NCBI GenBank assembly: GCA_910577735.1
Contig: CAJTOO010000004.1
Coordinates: forward strand, 62,001 to 126,000
Direction: 5' to 3'
DNA length: 64,000 bases
Source of the DNA: an uncultured Lachnospiraceae bacterium
Lineage (GTDB): Bacteria; Bacillota; Clostridia; Lachnospirales; Lachnospiraceae
The notes beneath the pieces are model-generated. The model was given only the letters and a program-made list of their open reading frames with translations. It was not told the origin of the DNA and did no database searches. The position numbers and the translations under genes were made by a program. Position 1 is the stretch's first letter, and each line of letters opens with the position of its first letter. This document shows, one piece after another, positions 17,239 to 24,747 of the stretch.

Positions 17239-18253
17239 AAACTGGAACTATGAATTCCCAGAAGTACCAGAGCATGTGCATCAGACTGTATTGAGTACCC
17301 TTGCCGGACTGGAGGATGGAAAGGTCAAAAGGGTGAAACGGATGAAAAAGGGTAAAATTGCTATCTTAATTGCGGCGGCAGTGGCAGTGCTTGGAACGAC
17401 TGTGAGCGCAGCGGAGATTTTCAAGTGGAATAAAAGGGCTGCGGAAGTTTTCGTAGCGGATGAAGCACAGCAAAAAGAACTGGTGACAGAGCAGATTGCC
17501 AGGGAAGAATATCAAACCATATCAGACGCCGGCCTCACGATCCGGGCGATACAGACCATTCAGGATAACAACTGTTTTTATGCTCTGTTCGAGATTACGG
17601 CAGAGGATGAGGGAATGCAGATTACAGAAAATCATAGCATGGGAGTTCTGTTTGATTATCAGGGAGACGAAAATCCTTTTTGTGTATTAGAATGGGGATT
17701 TGTGGGCGAAAGACAGCAGACTGTCTCTAACAGCAGGTATTTCGAAATTACCGGAACGAAAGCGGAACCTGGGCAGGAGGATTTGAATATGAAAATACAA
17801 TTCTCTTCGTTGAATGCACCGGGAGCAAAGGCGGTGGACGGAGAACCGGTTCTGGAGGGAAACTGGGAATTTCTGCTCAATCTTCACACCACGGCGCCTG
17901 TCCGTTATGAAATTAATAAAGAGTATCAGATTGCAGATTGTGCGGTTATGGTAAAGGCTGTAGAGCTTACACCGATCAGCGTGAAGCTTGTCTGTGATAT
18001 GGAAGGGGTCAGACTGCTGGAAAAACAAGAGGGGGTTAATTTGGACCAGGCAGATCAGCTTTCATCCCTCTTTATCAACGGCATCAAGTATCAGGATGGT
18101 ACTGTTGTGGAGGAGGAAGGATATCAGGAACTTCAGGTAGGCTGGGAGGACGATATGTATACAAAGACGGCAAGACTTACCAATGTGATTGATGTGGAGA
18201 AGGTCAGCGCGCTGTTAGTTGGAGAGAATATGGATGAGATAGTATTTCCATAA
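17222..18253 (+). CDS. DUF4179 membrane protein, probable anti-sigma factor (pair 2)
   Basis: 343 aa. A short basic cytoplasmic N-terminus of about 44 residues precedes one membrane helix (about 46-64) and an outer domain of about 275 residues. ISDAGLTIRAIQTIQDNNCF corresponds to the conserved DUF4179 opening in the paralogues. The start overlaps the sigma gene by 17 bases. It is the shortest of the three paralogues here. It probably sequesters the neighbouring sigma factor; the signal it senses is unknown. A hairpin closes the operon. Confidence 0.85.
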   Translation: MNMKNRNWNYEFPEVPEHVHQTVLSTLAGLEDGKVKRVKRMKKGKIAILIAAAVAVLGTTVSAAEIFKWNKRAAEVFVADEAQQKELVTEQIAREEYQTISDAGLTIRAIQTIQDNNCFYALFEITAEDEGMQITENHSMGVLFDYQGDENPFCVLEWGFVGERQQTVSNSRYFEITGTKAEPGQEDLNMKIQFSSLNAPGAKAVDGEPVLEGNWEFLLNLHTTAPVRYEINKEYQIADCAVMVKAVELTPISVKLVCDMEGVRLLEKQEGVNLDQADQLSSLFINGIKYQDGTVVEEEGYQELQVGWEDDMYTKTARLTNVIDVEKVSALLVGENMDEIVFP

Positions 18254-18282
18254 ATAATAGCATATGTGATTAATAGGATATG

Positions 18283-18315
18283 GACAGAGCCGCTTGCAGT
18301 GCAGGCGGCTCTGTC
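18283..18315 (+). terminator. terminator-like hairpin, copy B of the GAGCCGC repeat
   Basis: Perfect 11-bp arms GACAGAGCCGC and GCGGCTCTGTC around TTGCAGTGCAG. The core is nearly identical to 16504-16530. There is no T-run after it, so termination may be weak. Confidence 0.6.
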
Positions 18316-18362
18316 GTGTAATCTGCATAAAAGCATATCGGAACAAGATTGAATAGGCAAAC

Positions 18363-18878
18363 TCATAATGCTCTCTTAAAATACTTCCAAAAATCAATGG
18401 TTTCCCGTAAGTCTTCTTCATCCGTAAATAAATGCAGTTCCTTACCGACCTCAATCGCGAAATCCACATAAGCATTGGCCCTGGCAGTAATCACATGATT
18501 GTCATTGGCAATATCCAGATCCATGCTGTGTGTTGACTGTATGCCTTCTAAGATGCCTGCATCTTCCAGAAGATTGACACCGGCGCAGATAGCAGCAATC
18601 AGCCTATTCTTTTTCTTAATGTCCTGCAGATATTGATGCAGAAGATCATGGTTGATAAGAGAAATATCACCGCCGGGAATGATAAAACTTCTGATCTGTT
18701 CTATAGCCACGTCTCCAAGAGCCATGTCGGCATTGACAGAATATCCTTCTGTCGTGCGGATCGGCTGTCCATCCAGGGAGCATAGAATGACATCACATCC
18801 GGTACAGCTCATAAAGTAATTCAATATTACAATCTCATAAAAACAACATGTGTTATATATAATAAAAACATCTCTCAT
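18363..18878 (-). CDS. DJ-1/PfpI family protein
   Basis: 171 aa. The DJ-1/PfpI fold is suggested by the start (MRDVFIIYNTCCFYEIVI), the FIIPGGDISLINHD loop and the nucleophile elbow AAICAGVNLLEDAGIL with the catalytic Cys. Members include glyoxalases, chaperones and amidotransferase-like proteins; which applies here is unclear. AGGAGGAGCC sits just before the ATG at 18878. The reading frame continues upstream into the 92-bp repeat region, but that extension has no ribosome site and is repeat-derived. Confidence 0.82.
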   Translation of the reverse strand: MRDVFIIYNTCCFYEIVILNYFMSCTGCDVILCSLDGQPIRTTEGYSVNADMALGDVAIEQIRSFIIPGGDISLINHDLLHQYLQDIKKKNRLIAAICAGVNLLEDAGILEGIQSTHSMDLDIANDNHVITARANAYVDFAIEVGKELHLFTDEEDLRETIDFWKYFKRAL

Positions 18879-18892
18879 GAGGCTCCTCCTAT

Positions 18893-19114
18893 CAGCTGAC
18901 GCAAGAAATTGAATTTGCTGATCTTGCGTCCATTGAAAAAAGCCACCGAAGCAACAAAGGAAAAATATTTCAGCAAGAATTACGGAGTAATTCTTGGGAC
19001 GCAAGATGCAGATCTTGCGTCAACCGAAAAAAAGCCACCGAAGCAACAAAGGAAAAATATTTCAGCAAGAATTACGGAGTAATTCTTGGAACGCAAGATG
19101 CAGATCTTGCGTCC
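18893..19114. repeat. 92-bp tandem repeat with nested palindromes
   Basis: Two nearly identical units of 91-92 bp. GATCTTGCGTC recurs at 18920, 19011 and 19103, and AGCCACCGAAGC at 18941 and 19033. Each unit contains the hairpin AAGAATTAC-gga-GTAATTCTT and the hairpin GACGCAAGAT-gcag-ATCTTGCGTC. A related outer arm (GACGCAAGA) begins near 18898. It lies between the divergent DJ-1 and TlpA genes. Confidence 0.85.
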
Positions 19115-19246
19115 ATTGTACCACAAAAAGGATTTCTTAGCAAAATTTCTTGGGATATTGATTCTTTGTGAAACGATGTGATATGATAACGGGAAAAGAA
19201 CAATAGGCAAAGGATTATAGGTTAACATAAAAGGAGATTAAAACCA

Positions 19247-19864
19247 ATGAGCTGGAAAAAGAGATGGAACAGAGGTATGACACAAGGTGCAGTTGTGTGC
19301 ACTGTCCTTATGTTGATGACAGGTTGTGGAAGCGAGGCAGGCAGCCGGCAGAATCCGGATAAAGAGGCGCCAGTACAGACAGTGGAAAGCGGTGCCCAGG
19401 AAGATAACGGGACGCAGCAGGAAGAGAGTGCGAAATTCCCTGCCTTCACGGCAACAGACCTGGAAGGAAATACGGTTACCGAGAGTATCTTTGGAGAAAA
19501 GGATTTGACAGTGCTTAATATCTGGGGAACCTTCTGCAACCCCTGCGTGGGTGAGATGCCGGAGCTGGGAGAGTGGGCCAAAGAGATGCCGGACAATGTA
19601 CAGATAGTGGGATTGATTATTGATATCAATGGGGAAGAGGATACAGAGCATCGTGAGCTTGCAGTTGACATAACATCAAACGCCGGCGCAGAGTTTACAC
19701 AGATTATTGTGAATCAGGATTTTGCTCCGATTTTAAAAGATGTGCTAGGTGTGCCTACCACCATGTTTATAGATAAAGAGGGTAATATAGTGGGTGATCC
19801 CATCCTGGGAGCGGATGTGGATGGCTATAAGAAGTTCGTGGAGGACTACCTTGGTGGAGAATAG
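19247..19864 (+). CDS. TlpA-like thioredoxin-fold lipoprotein
   Basis: 205 aa. A basic start, hydrophobic stretch and lipobox (LMLMTGC) put the mature protein on the outer face of the membrane, with a flexible Gln/Glu-rich linker after the Cys. The thioredoxin domain has WGTFCNPCVGEMPEL with the CxxC pair and a cis-Pro loop (GVPTTMFIDKEG). It probably exchanges disulfides outside the cell. The next two genes, CD1871A-type and a ferredoxin-type membrane protein, follow without gaps and form a redox cluster. Confidence 0.92.
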   Translation: MSWKKRWNRGMTQGAVVCTVLMLMTGCGSEAGSRQNPDKEAPVQTVESGAQEDNGTQQEESAKFPAFTATDLEGNTVTESIFGEKDLTVLNIWGTFCNPCVGEMPELGEWAKEMPDNVQIVGLIIDINGEEDTEHRELAVDITSNAGAEFTQIIVNQDFAPILKDVLGVPTTMFIDKEGNIVGDPILGADVDGYKKFVEDYLGGE

Positions 19865-20000
19865 AAAGAAGAATTTCTGGCGGCTTGCAGGGCTTGCATT
19901 GGCATGTGCCTTTATCGCGTATGGTGTGCTGCGGGGAGAAGCGGCTGTTGTCCTGAATAAAGCTGTCAATATCTGTTTTGAATGTATCGGATTGGGGTGA
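19854..20000 (+). CDS. CD1871A family CXXC-motif small membrane protein
   Basis: 48 aa from GTG at 19854 (TTG at 19851 is an alternative), overlapping the end of the TlpA gene; GGAGG at 19840-19844 is well placed. One membrane helix (WRLAGLALACAFIAYGVL) is followed by a short tail ending in NICFECIGLG with a CxxC pair. This matches the tiny CD1871A-type proteins found beside TlpA and 4Fe-4S membrane genes in Clostridia. It may relay electrons or disulfides between its two neighbours. Confidence 0.8.
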   Translation: MENRKKNFWRLAGLALACAFIAYGVLRGEAAVVLNKAVNICFECIGLG

Positions 20001-20004
20001 TGTG

Positions 20005-20847
20005 ATGAAGTTTCAATATTCCCTTAAACGAAAAGTGTTGCAGATCATTGCTTTTGGCTGTTCTAATGTGCATCTTCTGAATTTTAGCGGCGGCAGAATT
20101 TATACGGGAAAGTGGAAATATTTCTGCAATCCGGGACTGAACTGTTATTCCTGTCCGGCAGCCAGTTTTGCCTGTCCGATTGGAGCCCTGCAGGCGGTAA
20201 ATGGTTCCATGCATTATCGATTCAGCTTTTATGTGACAGGACTTCTTTTAGCTTTTGGAGTTGTCTTTGGCAGGGCGGTCTGCGGATGGCTGTGCCCTTT
20301 TGGATTGTTACAGGAATTGCTGCATAAGATTCCCTCTCCGAAACGAAAGCTTAAAAAGATATTTTTGTATGTCAAATATGTGGTTCTTGTGGTCTTTGTC
20401 CTGCTGCTTCCGATTGTCGTCACGGACTATATGGGAATGGGGAAACCGGCTTTTTGCCAGTATATCTGTCCGGCGGGAACTTTGGAGGGCGGCGTCTTTC
20501 TTCTGGCTGCCCACGAGGGGCTTAGAAAGTCAATCGGTGCGCTTTTTACCTTGAAAATGGCAATCCTGTTGGTGACAATTCTGGGATGTATCCTGATTTA
20601 TCGCTTTTTCTGTCGTACTTTATGTCCTCTTGGAGCCATATATGGGTTGTTTAACAAAATCAGCATTTATCATTTAGAAGTAGAGGAACATAAATGCAAC
20701 GGCTGTGGGAAATGCAGCCGGGTGTGTCAGATGGAAGTGGATCCCACAAGAACGCCTCAGTCAGCCGAGTGCATCCGGTGCGGCGCCTGCGTGGATGCCT
20801 GCCCACAGGCGGCGGTGAGACTAGGTTTTTGCAGCAGGAAAGGATAA
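20005..20847 (+). CDS. 4Fe-4S membrane protein, NapH/NosR-like
   Basis: 280 aa from the ATG at 20005, four bases after the small CXXC gene. Several membrane helices carry the paired motifs CGWLCPFGLLQELL and CRTLCPLGAIYGLF that mark the NapH/NosR/CcoG-like polyferredoxins. Two ferredoxin clusters close the protein (CNGCGKCSRVCQ and CIRCGACVDACP). Extra Cys near residues 40-60 (CNPGLNCYSCPAASFACP) could hold a further cluster. It likely moves electrons across the membrane to the TlpA lipoprotein through the small CXXC protein. Confidence 0.9.
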   Translation: MKFQYSLKRKVLQIIAFGCSNVHLLNFSGGRIYTGKWKYFCNPGLNCYSCPAASFACPIGALQAVNGSMHYRFSFYVTGLLLAFGVVFGRAVCGWLCPFGLLQELLHKIPSPKRKLKKIFLYVKYVVLVVFVLLLPIVVTDYMGMGKPAFCQYICPAGTLEGGVFLLAAHEGLRKSIGALFTLKMAILLVTILGCILIYRFFCRTLCPLGAIYGLFNKISIYHLEVEEHKCNGCGKCSRVCQMEVDPTRTPQSAECIRCGACVDACPQAAVRLGFCSRKG

Positions 20848-20910
20848 CAGGGATATAAGAACTCATAAGAAAGTACTGTGATGACAGGAAATCTGTACAG
20901 GAGGAATAGC

Positions 20911-21417
20911 ATGGAACATATTGAAATACGGGAAACGATGCCGGAAGATGCAGAAAAACTGCTTGCCTATATGCAAAAAGTAGGTGCAGAGACAGATAAT
21001 CTGACCTTTGGAAAAGAGGGACTGCCTGTTACGGTAGAACAGGAGCAGGCATATCTCGCCCAGGTGCATGAAGCACAGCGGTCTGTTCATTATAGCGTCT
21101 GGAAAGAAGGAGAGCTGATAGCGGATGGCAGTCTGAGCGGATTACCGCGACGCATGAGTCATTATGCAGAACTGGGATTATCAGTGATAAAAGCGCAGTG
21201 GAATCAGGGGATTGGAGGCAGGCTTCTTAGTGAACTGATTGCCTACGCACGCCAGGCATCCATAGAAATCATCAGGCTAGAAGTCAGAAGCGATAATGAG
21301 AGTGCCATTCATCTGTATGAGAAATATGGATTTAAACGTGTGGGTATGATACCCGCATATTTTAAAATAGAGAACAGATATGTTGATTTTTTGATTATGT
21401 GCCTTGATCTGAGGTGA
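20911..21417 (+). CDS. GNAT family N-acetyltransferase
   Basis: 168 aa from the ATG after AGGAGG. The acetyl-CoA loop is WNQGIGGRLLSELI, followed by IRLEVRSDNESAIHLYEKYG, the typical GNAT C-terminal motif, and a late YVDFLIM. The substrate (an amine of an antibiotic, amino acid or protein) is not evident. It starts an AT-richer stretch with another GNAT and other accessory genes. Confidence 0.92.
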   Translation: MEHIEIRETMPEDAEKLLAYMQKVGAETDNLTFGKEGLPVTVEQEQAYLAQVHEAQRSVHYSVWKEGELIADGSLSGLPRRMSHYAELGLSVIKAQWNQGIGGRLLSELIAYARQASIEIIRLEVRSDNESAIHLYEKYGFKRVGMIPAYFKIENRYVDFLIMCLDLR

Positions 21418-21571
21418 TTAGAGTGTGAGTAGCATTTTTGTGAGGTAAAATCAATTATCCGGAAAGCCGGTAGAAGTTTTACTTCAATAATTGAATAGAC
21501 TTTGCAGCTTTTCATATGATATACTAACACAAGAGAAAATAGTGTAGTAAGCATGAAAGTATGGTGATAAT
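21418..21571. other. intergenic region with inverted repeat
   Basis: TCAATTAT near 21450 and ATAATTGA near 21488 form outer arms, with CCGG-aaag-CCGG inside. An extended -10 element (TGATATACT) near 21517-21525 may drive the short ORF that follows. Confidence 0.35.
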
Positions 21572-21706
21572 ATGTCTGATAATGAAAAAGTAATTCAACT
21601 ATTAGATAAAGTCCCGGATTATAAGATAGGATATGTTTTGGATTATGTACAGGGTATAACAATCACTATTGAGGAGTTTGCAAAACAAGAGGGTCTTACA
21701 TTATGA
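21572..21706 (+). CDS. short ORF, possible trimmed antitoxin-like protein
   Basis: 44 aa (starts MSDNEKVIQLLDKVPDYKIG, ends EEFAKQEGLTL). The first half looks like small Clostridial proteins that open with LLDKVPDYKxGYVxxYVQGIT, which I recall as about 70 aa. Here the middle appears to be missing and the tail joins directly. No strong ribosome site. It may be a remnant rather than a working gene. Confidence 0.4.
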   Translation: MSDNEKVIQLLDKVPDYKIGYVLDYVQGITITIEEFAKQEGLTL

Positions 21707-21796
21707 TTCAATATCAGATTTTTCTTGAAAAGAGAGCCTGGAAGATAGGTATGAAGTAAGTATTTTATTATGTCGGAATAAAGGGGATATAAAGCA

Positions 21797-22258
21797 GTGA
21801 TACGACGTGCGACAGTGGAAGATGCCTCCAGGATTGCAGAAATACTGGTCTTTACAAAGCGGATGAATTACAGAAAGATTTTTCAAAATGACAAAGTGTC
21901 CTTTGGTGAAATACAGGTCTATCCCTTGGCAAAGGAATATATTGAGAATCCGGAAAGCCTGGAAAATATCTGGGTATATGAGGATGAATTTGTAAAAGGG
22001 ATGATACATATTGAAGATAATGGAATAGCCGAATTATACGTGGATTCTTTCTTTGAGAACCAAGGCATTGGCGGCAGACTGATTACATTTGCGATAGAAG
22101 AAAAGAACTGCGATTATCTGTGGGTGCTTGAGAAAAACGCAGATGCAAGGCGGTTTTATGAAACATACGGATTTACAGTTACCGGAGAAAAACAATTGCA
22201 GGAAGGCACGGAAGAGTATCTGGTGGAGATGAGTCTTTTAGGCAAACACACAATTTAG
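21797..22258 (+). CDS. GNAT family N-acetyltransferase
   Basis: 153 aa from a GTG start after AAGGGG. The opening IRRATVEDASRIAEILVFT and the acetyl-CoA motif FFENQGIGGRLITFAIEE are typical, and ADARRFYETYGFTVTGEKQ is the usual end motif. The centre resembles small-molecule N-acetyltransferases that handle amines; the substrate is unknown. A small membrane protein follows 25 bases later. Confidence 0.9.
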   Translation: MIRRATVEDASRIAEILVFTKRMNYRKIFQNDKVSFGEIQVYPLAKEYIENPESLENIWVYEDEFVKGMIHIEDNGIAELYVDSFFENQGIGGRLITFAIEEKNCDYLWVLEKNADARRFYETYGFTVTGEKQLQEGTEEYLVEMSLLGKHTI

Positions 22259-22283
22259 TGATATAAAAGGGCAGGGTAAAAGC

Positions 22284-22550
22284 GTGAGAAACTTTAATTG
22301 GAAAATACTAAATGCAGCATTGTGGATAGAGGTTCTTCTGACGTATCTTTTACCTTTTCAGGTAACGGATGATTTTCAATATCAGGCAGGCTTTCCAATG
22401 TCATTTATAACTGTTTATGATACGAAAATAGGTGTAAATCCATTTATGTCAATGCACTTGAATCCAATGGGATTATTGTTCGATGCAATCGTGATTCATT
22501 TGATTCTTTTAGGGTGTATAAGATTATATCAGAAATGGCGTGTTAAGTAG
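22284..22550 (+). CDS. small membrane protein, two helices
   Basis: 88 aa, GTG start preceded by GGGCAGGG. Two hydrophobic helices at the ends (ILNAALWIEVLLTYLLPF and LLFDAIVIHLILLGCIRLY) flank a loop of about 45 residues. No family recognised. The stop codon is also the first base of a strong terminator hairpin. Confidence 0.65.
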   Translation: MRNFNWKILNAALWIEVLLTYLLPFQVTDDFQYQAGFPMSFITVYDTKIGVNPFMSMHLNPMGLLFDAIVIHLILLGCIRLYQKWRVK

Positions 22551-22585
22551 GTCGTTAGACAGTTTTTCTAACGACCACTTGTTTA
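22550..22585 (+). terminator. rho-independent terminator
   Basis: Perfect ten-base arms GGTCGTTAGA and TCTAACGACC with a T-rich loop, then ACTTGTTT. It ends the GNAT/membrane-protein transcript and faces the end of the nitroreductase gene. Confidence 0.75.
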
Positions 22586-22631
22586 TACCTTTCAGCCACA
22601 AATAGGAATTTATGGGTTTCGATTTGATAGT

Positions 22632-23225
22632 CTAGGTTCTCCATTCCATGATATCTTCAAGATTCTTACGCGGTCTTGCTTTAGGAGATTCATCTGGATA
22701 GCCAAATGCAATAGCTGCGATAAGCTGTCCGTCACTATTTAACCATTTACATAGCTCTGAATAGGCAAAATAGATGTCACATATCCAAAGGCTGCCTATT
22801 CCTTTTTCCGTAGCAGCAAGAAGCATATTTTGTATAGAAGCACTTATTGATTGAATATTACAGATTTCGTAAATATGTTCTTCTGGCGTCAATTCTGTTG
22901 AAATGTCTTTTCCCAAAGAATTAACAACAAAAATTATAGTTGGTGCTTTTTCCATGATATCTACAGTATATTTTGCTGCAGCTATATGTTGCTTGCTTTG
23001 TGGAAGTAATGCACTTTCATTTTCTTCCCGATCAATTCCCTTACGGAAAACGTTTAGCATGTCTGCTTTAGCATTTCCTTGTATCACAATGTATTTCCAT
23101 GGTTGTCTGTTTTTGGAAGAAGGTGCTTTCACGCCGCTTTGAATAATATCCATAATATCTTTTTGGGATATAGGTTTATCTAAGAATTTTCGTATACTTC
23201 GTCTGTCATAAATTTCAGGAATCAT
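22632..23225 (-). CDS. nitroreductase family protein
   Basis: 197 aa, FMN-dependent nitroreductase fold. It starts with YDRRSIRKFLDKPISQKDI and has APSSKNRQPWKYIVIQG, the usual FMN-binding segment. Later come ISASIQNMLLAATEKGIGSL and AIAFGYPDE, also family landmarks. It probably reduces flavins, quinones or nitro compounds. AAAGGG lies before the start. It is transcribed alone, opposite to the GNAT genes. Confidence 0.92.
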   Translation of the reverse strand: MIPEIYDRRSIRKFLDKPISQKDIMDIIQSGVKAPSSKNRQPWKYIVIQGNAKADMLNVFRKGIDREENESALLPQSKQHIAAAKYTVDIMEKAPTIIFVVNSLGKDISTELTPEEHIYEICNIQSISASIQNMLLAATEKGIGSLWICDIYFAYSELCKWLNSDGQLIAAIAFGYPDESPKARPRKNLEDIMEWRT

Positions 23226-23388
23226 TTTTAATATGCCCTTTCCGTTTGTTGAGTTGATTATAGCAAACTTTATATTGATTGTGCAAAATAAAATAAGCGG
23301 GATTAGAAAATACTTTGCAGTAGAAGAATAAGATGAAGAGATATAGAATCTATAAAGAAAAATCGGGAGACTTCATTAGGGAAGATTT

Positions 23389-23682
23389 CTATGGCTTTCT
23401 GGGAAATATGTGCAGTCCTGTATGAGCTTTATCAATGGATGTGAGTGTGCATGACAACAGGAATTCAGAAGGTATTTTCTGACCGTTTGTTTGCCATAGC
23501 TCTTTATCGACCAGTACTACACGTTGAGGAAAGTGTGCAAGTGATATAATAGAGCATTCAAGTGTGTCTAGTAGATGGAGGGCAGCATCGGGAGCTTTTA
23601 ATTCGTGGATAATATAATATACGATTTCCTGTATTTGTTTTTCAGCTTGGGAGGTGATTTTCATAATATAAGATTTATCCAT
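23389..23682 (-). CDS. RelE/ParE-type toxin with doubtful C-terminus
   Basis: 97 aa. The first 65 residues (AEKQIQEIVYYIIHELKAPD, ALHLLDTLECSIISLAHFP) match RelE/ParE mRNA-interferase-like toxins that act with RelB/DinJ antitoxins. After WQTNG the peptide no longer looks like the family, where a stretch like VRK-x-LV-x-NY-x-x-YW is expected. The next frame reads VRKYLLNS at that point, so a small frameshift is likely and the toxin may be inactive. Its start abuts the antitoxin stop. Confidence 0.65.
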   Translation of the reverse strand: MDKSYIMKITSQAEKQIQEIVYYIIHELKAPDAALHLLDTLECSIISLAHFPQRVVLVDKELWQTNGQKIPSEFLLSCTLTSIDKAHTGLHIFPRKP

Positions 23683-23985
23683 TTATTGAATCTCCTGTCT
23701 CAGATCTGTGAATACATCAGCTACAGGACGTGATTGATTGCATTTAGCCTGTGATAATCCTATTTTCATTATGGAGCTAAATTCTTTTGTAGTCATAGAA
23801 TCCAGTGTAGTAGGTTCTTTAGGAAGTGCCAGAGAAAAAGGGATACTTTTAGTCATAATGATTTGTTTATATAATGCATTGATAACAACAGAAGCAGGTA
23901 ATCCAAGCTTAGACATGATAGACTCAGCTTGTTCTTTTACTTCTGGTTCAACACGTGCTAATATGTTTGCGCTTTTTGTAGCCAT
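23683..23985 (-). CDS. RelB/DinJ-type antitoxin
   Basis: 100 aa. Ribbon-helix-helix N-terminus (SANILARVEPEVKEQAESIM) and the family segment GLPASVVINALYKQIIMTKSIPFSL. It binds and neutralises the toxin encoded immediately downstream and usually represses its own operon. Reading frame intact, while the partner toxin seems damaged, so the pair may be in decay. Confidence 0.85.
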   Translation of the reverse strand: MATKSANILARVEPEVKEQAESIMSKLGLPASVVINALYKQIIMTKSIPFSLALPKEPTTLDSMTTKEFSSIMKIGLSQAKCNQSRPVADVFTDLRQEIQ

Positions 23986-24116
23986 GATTTTACCGTCCTT
24001 CTTTTTGATTTAATATTATTATGTGCTGTTGTATGACTGGTAGCAATACAAAATTGAAATTTTTTAAGTTTATGAATGGGTGATGAAAACGGTGCAGCCG
24101 TAATATTAAAGAATAA

Positions 24117-24248
24117 TATGCCACGGTACGTGTGATTGATTATGGTAAACTGCAGGTAGATGTGGAAGCGGATAATGAAACACTGGAGGATGTGGCAACT
24201 CGATTATTACAAAAGCATAGAAAAGCATTTGAGGAATTGGCAAAATGA
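24117..24248 (+). pseudogene. fragment of an unidentified antitoxin-like protein
   Basis: An open stretch without a proper start ends RVIDYGKLQVDVEADNETLE, then TRLLQKHRKAFEELAK. There is a stop just upstream at 24114 and no ribosome site. It sits directly before a Doc-like fragment, the position of the antitoxin in Doc systems. Identity is inferred from context only. Confidence 0.35.
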
Positions 24249-24280
24249 TTTTATGAAACAAAGAACAGATAAAGCATCTT

Positions 24281-24388
24281 CATAGTAAGTTGATACAGGA
24301 AACTGGTGGTATTGATGGAATACGGGATGAAGGTTTATTGAATTCTGCGTTATCTGTACAAAAGTCTGGCAATAATGTCAAACTGTGA
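24281..24388 (+). pseudogene. remnant of a death-on-curing (Doc/Fic) toxin
   Basis: The frame reads HSKLIQETGGIDGIRDEGLL, then NSALSV, which matches the first part of Doc family toxins (ETGG-x-x-GIRD-x-GLLESAL). It lacks the catalytic HPFxDGNKR region and ends in a stop after unrelated residues. No start codon is apparent. A decayed toxin gene left near tRNA-Leu. Confidence 0.65.
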
Positions 24389-24463
24389 GATAAGATTACA
24401 TTCACAAAATCAAAAAGAGCCAAAAACCTTGAAAAATCAATGTTTTCAGCCCTCTAACAAGAC

Positions 24464-24547
24464 TGCGGAAGAAGGGACTTGAACCCTCACGTCGTTTCCA
24501 ACACTAGATCCTTAGTCTAGCCTGTCTGCCAATTCCAGCACTTCCGC
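24464..24547 (-). tRNA. tRNA-Leu (anticodon AAG)
   Basis: 84-nt cloverleaf on the minus strand: acceptor GCGGAAG/CTTCCGC, D-loop GGCAGAC, anticodon stem CTAGA/TCTAG with loop CTAAGGA (anticodon AAG), long variable arm TGTTGGAAACGACGT and T-loop TTCAAGT. CCA is not encoded. It marks the edge of the AT-rich accessory patch. Confidence 0.93.
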
Positions 24548-24747
24548 ATATGTTACACAACGCATTTAATATAATACTGTTTAAGAAGATAAAAGTCAAG
24601 AGCTTTTTATAAAAAAAAATTTACAAAAATAATTTTTAAATATTTCTGCCAGTCGTCAGAATCATCTTAAGCTATTGGGATAAGGTTCGTACCAGTTTGA
24701 TAGAGTGGCGGCTGGCGGCCTGATCAGGCCGCCGTTATATCTACCAG
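24548..24747. other. AT-rich intergenic region with a 20-bp palindrome
   Basis: No gene seen. At 24714-24733 is a perfect 20-bp palindrome (GGCGGCCTGATCAGGCCGCC) just after the anti-sigma gene that ends at 24748. It may serve as that gene's terminator, although no T-run follows. Confidence 0.5.

Noticed and set aside
18879..19004. N-terminal extension of the DJ-1 gene
   Set aside because: It comes from the repeat and lies upstream of a strong ribosome site at the shorter start.
18918..19109. 92-bp tandem repeat as a CRISPR array
   Set aside because: The units are whole-length duplicates without differing spacers and no cas genes are near.
24464..24547. tRNA-Leu(AAG) as the attachment site of a still complete element
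   Set aside because: No integrase and no repeat of the tRNA 3' end seen nearby; only decayed toxin genes.
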